This document shows positions 63,901 to 64,000 of a stretch of 64,000 nucleotides of DNA, one piece after another; positions within the stretch are counted from its first letter, which is position 1, and each line of letters begins with the position of its first letter. This DNA comes from Saccharina japonica (lineage: Eukaryota > Sar > Phaeophyceae > Laminariales > Laminariaceae), in assembly GCA_008828725.1 (NCBI GenBank), contig MEHQ01001647.1, positions 55,831-119,830 of the forward strand, in the 5' to 3' direction. Made by a program: the position numbers and the translations under genes. The notes below the pieces were generated by a model. The model was not told the DNA's origin and ran no database searches. It saw nothing but the letters and a program-made list of their open reading frames with translations.

Positions 63901-64000
63901 GTACCGCAGATATCGAAAGTACGCTCCCTCGTGACGGAAGCGTTCAAGCAGGGCGTGAAGCTGCAACAAGACGGACGAAGTGGCCCGGAAGTAATGCAGT
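60913..64000 (+). CDS. Large gag-like ORF, 1029 codons, open at the right edge
   Basis: From the ATG at 60913 (context GAACTATGTC) no stop occurs up to base 64000. The frame upstream is open only back to 60751. Residues 1-260 are polar and Glu/Gly/Arg rich. Residues about 280-330 and 400-560 are charged helices (EEELRLERRTAM, then long Lys/Arg/Glu/Ala stretches), probably coiled coil. About 590-700 are Ala/Ser/Thr/Pro repeats (SAAAAPSPSAVATATA). About 710-745 has LGAIVTETRAAFPGLSF. An RGG-type patch, NQGYRGGGGRGGGG, is near 815-828, and a Pro/Ala/Val linker follows. After residue 917 the sequence looks globular, with HYANFDTKVLMPIPLIPFSH and VWWTPGWEMCLLIHVLRSV. RGG and coiled-coil parts suit a nucleic-acid-binding gag-like protein, and position after the primer site supports this. 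A host gene cannot be excluded. Long frames on the other strand and in the other frames here are shadows. Confidence 0.7.
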   Translation, partial: MSSSSSAAGEKYTVVGKREVASVASGGARPRTRSSTRGERLVRSPTGSTLGDHFPVPGEAGGDLGAGRVFPKDVGVMTGGRRLVGKAGRVGSPEERRVGIIRVWSDRDIPSPPPMLLPPASSNFLDRRSYLAAAKQLAQPKAEEAPPVEDVVGDHAASEEEEEWVEDEGMGLVGDPLTKKEGQSLAAASGGAGSAGPRSAEEGKGPLPETAEELPVSFGVEKDGVSSDEAVAALRSLLEGMSFEDQCRAMGIRPKNATRGATAAGPGGAIVPMGGQATRGGTRVGKSVSSRERNVRFSRLAREEELRLERRTAMSVARDAMYARALQKEEDEAMDRLAAVLAADEKLAIELSESDSQLASSACSTGSSDDLPLDAPTRTPIFASRAPVFASKNRFDVFLGEQEEKKKVRRCIFPEGDRTKELAKDISQLEDSVEASRKLVKRHRRKERARAMARQRQEESEASQRAKVDAALRKAETASAELAAQVQARQLAEEEEATREASLAQRMATAVAEREEELSRKKEALQDAKRKDRGDRETRRLAKVKDGAGLVERPWQYTPTFRADEEEIVRKRSAKTSAENFANCLADNNSSAAAAPSPFAVATATAASAAAAPSPSAVATATAASAAAAPSPSAAATAAAASAAAAPPSSAAGSTTATAVAASATAETTAAGSAAVPPDVTAVPSSAADPAGAAATAPVVANGSDMQMMRRLGAIVTETRAAFPGLSFAECQSLADSTLKAQLVAAGLAQTAAAAPAPAPVPDRMEVSQEERQGRINQGGTGGGLRDLPYQENLHPRYQQGGNRFPNQGYRGGGGRGGGGAKRYDSLGNEIVVQSDEEVLWVDVPSTVGSSLVPVPAVAPNLVPARTNSLAAPAVVPAPVAAPAAALPPVVAAVPEPIVAPVAHPTINTDGDMPSPRRRAKIRRHYANFDTKVLMPIPLIPFSHDHSVTDLVHFTTAMDDAVTSLRGACEDTHPVWWTPGWEMCLLIHVLRSVRINVPQISKVRSLVTEAFKQGVKLQQDGRSGPEVMQ

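Larger units (their letters stand above)
60141..64000 (+). mobile_element. Second LTR retrotransposon, nested, runs off the right edge
   Basis: It begins with TG exactly at the break in the first element's 3' LTR. After about 720 bp, ending in TTTCACA, comes AAGAC and then TGGCGTCGTCGG (60865), the same kind of primer site as in element 1. A long gag-like frame follows. No second LTR, RT or integrase is visible because the window ends. The region 60141-60860 would be the 5' LTR (TG...CA). It contains short internal repeats such as ACAGTTGAGTATGTTTTA and ACAGTGGAGTAAGTTCTA. Confidence 0.6.

Overview
This window is eukaryotic nuclear DNA. It has GT-AG introns of about 60-140 nt, LTR and non-LTR retrotransposons, hAT-like DNA transposons with 8-bp target duplications, long AT-rich spacers and many microsatellites. 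The styles of the LINE reverse transcriptase and of the tyrosine recombinase remind me of multicellular algae, brown algae in particular. That is an impression from memory and not a result; the sequence alone does not fix the species. No prokaryotic operon, CRISPR array, rRNA or convincing tRNA gene was found.

Layout. 1-20 kb is the only part with probable host genes: a multi-spanning membrane protein (3957-5227, minus), a small two-exon gene (6285-6682, plus), a second membrane protein seen as three 3' exons (6837-7531, minus), a complete three-exon gene of unknown function encoding 258 residues (13015-13950, minus), and a divergent partner seen in pieces (about 13953-14704, plus). These exons were joined by hand using splice-site consensus and reading phase. 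18.5-33.7 kb is a repeat graveyard: two decayed LINE copies (18600 and 30540), a 406-bp hAT-like MITE, a 211-bp tandem duplication, a 1.27-kb hAT-like element, and several copies of a repeat family (called R1 here) that carries CAAA-rich arrays. 34119-35435 is a second hAT-like element with a perfect 8-bp target duplication. 35.4-51.9 kb is mostly spacer with MITE-like palindromes, more R1 copies, a decayed polyglutamine gene (minus, about 46 kb) and a decayed tyrosine recombinase followed by 213-bp direct repeats (48.0-50.0 kb).

The right 12 kb holds two LTR retrotransposons. The first (52089-60140) is a Ty3/Gypsy element in the order LTR, primer site, gag, an in-frame TGA, protease, then RT-RNase H-integrase-chromodomain-like tail in the -1 frame, and a polypurine tract. 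Its 3' LTR stops after 62 bp. A second element appears to start exactly there. It has the same kind of primer site and one uninterrupted reading frame from 60913 to the end of the window (1029 codons, no stop). The nesting predicts that the missing part of the first element's 3' LTR lies to the right of this window.

How the parts relate: the mobile elements supply their own gag, protease, polymerase and integrase, or borrow them in the case of the non-autonomous hAT-like and MITE copies. The host genes on the left show no obvious functional link with each other beyond two of them being membrane proteins.
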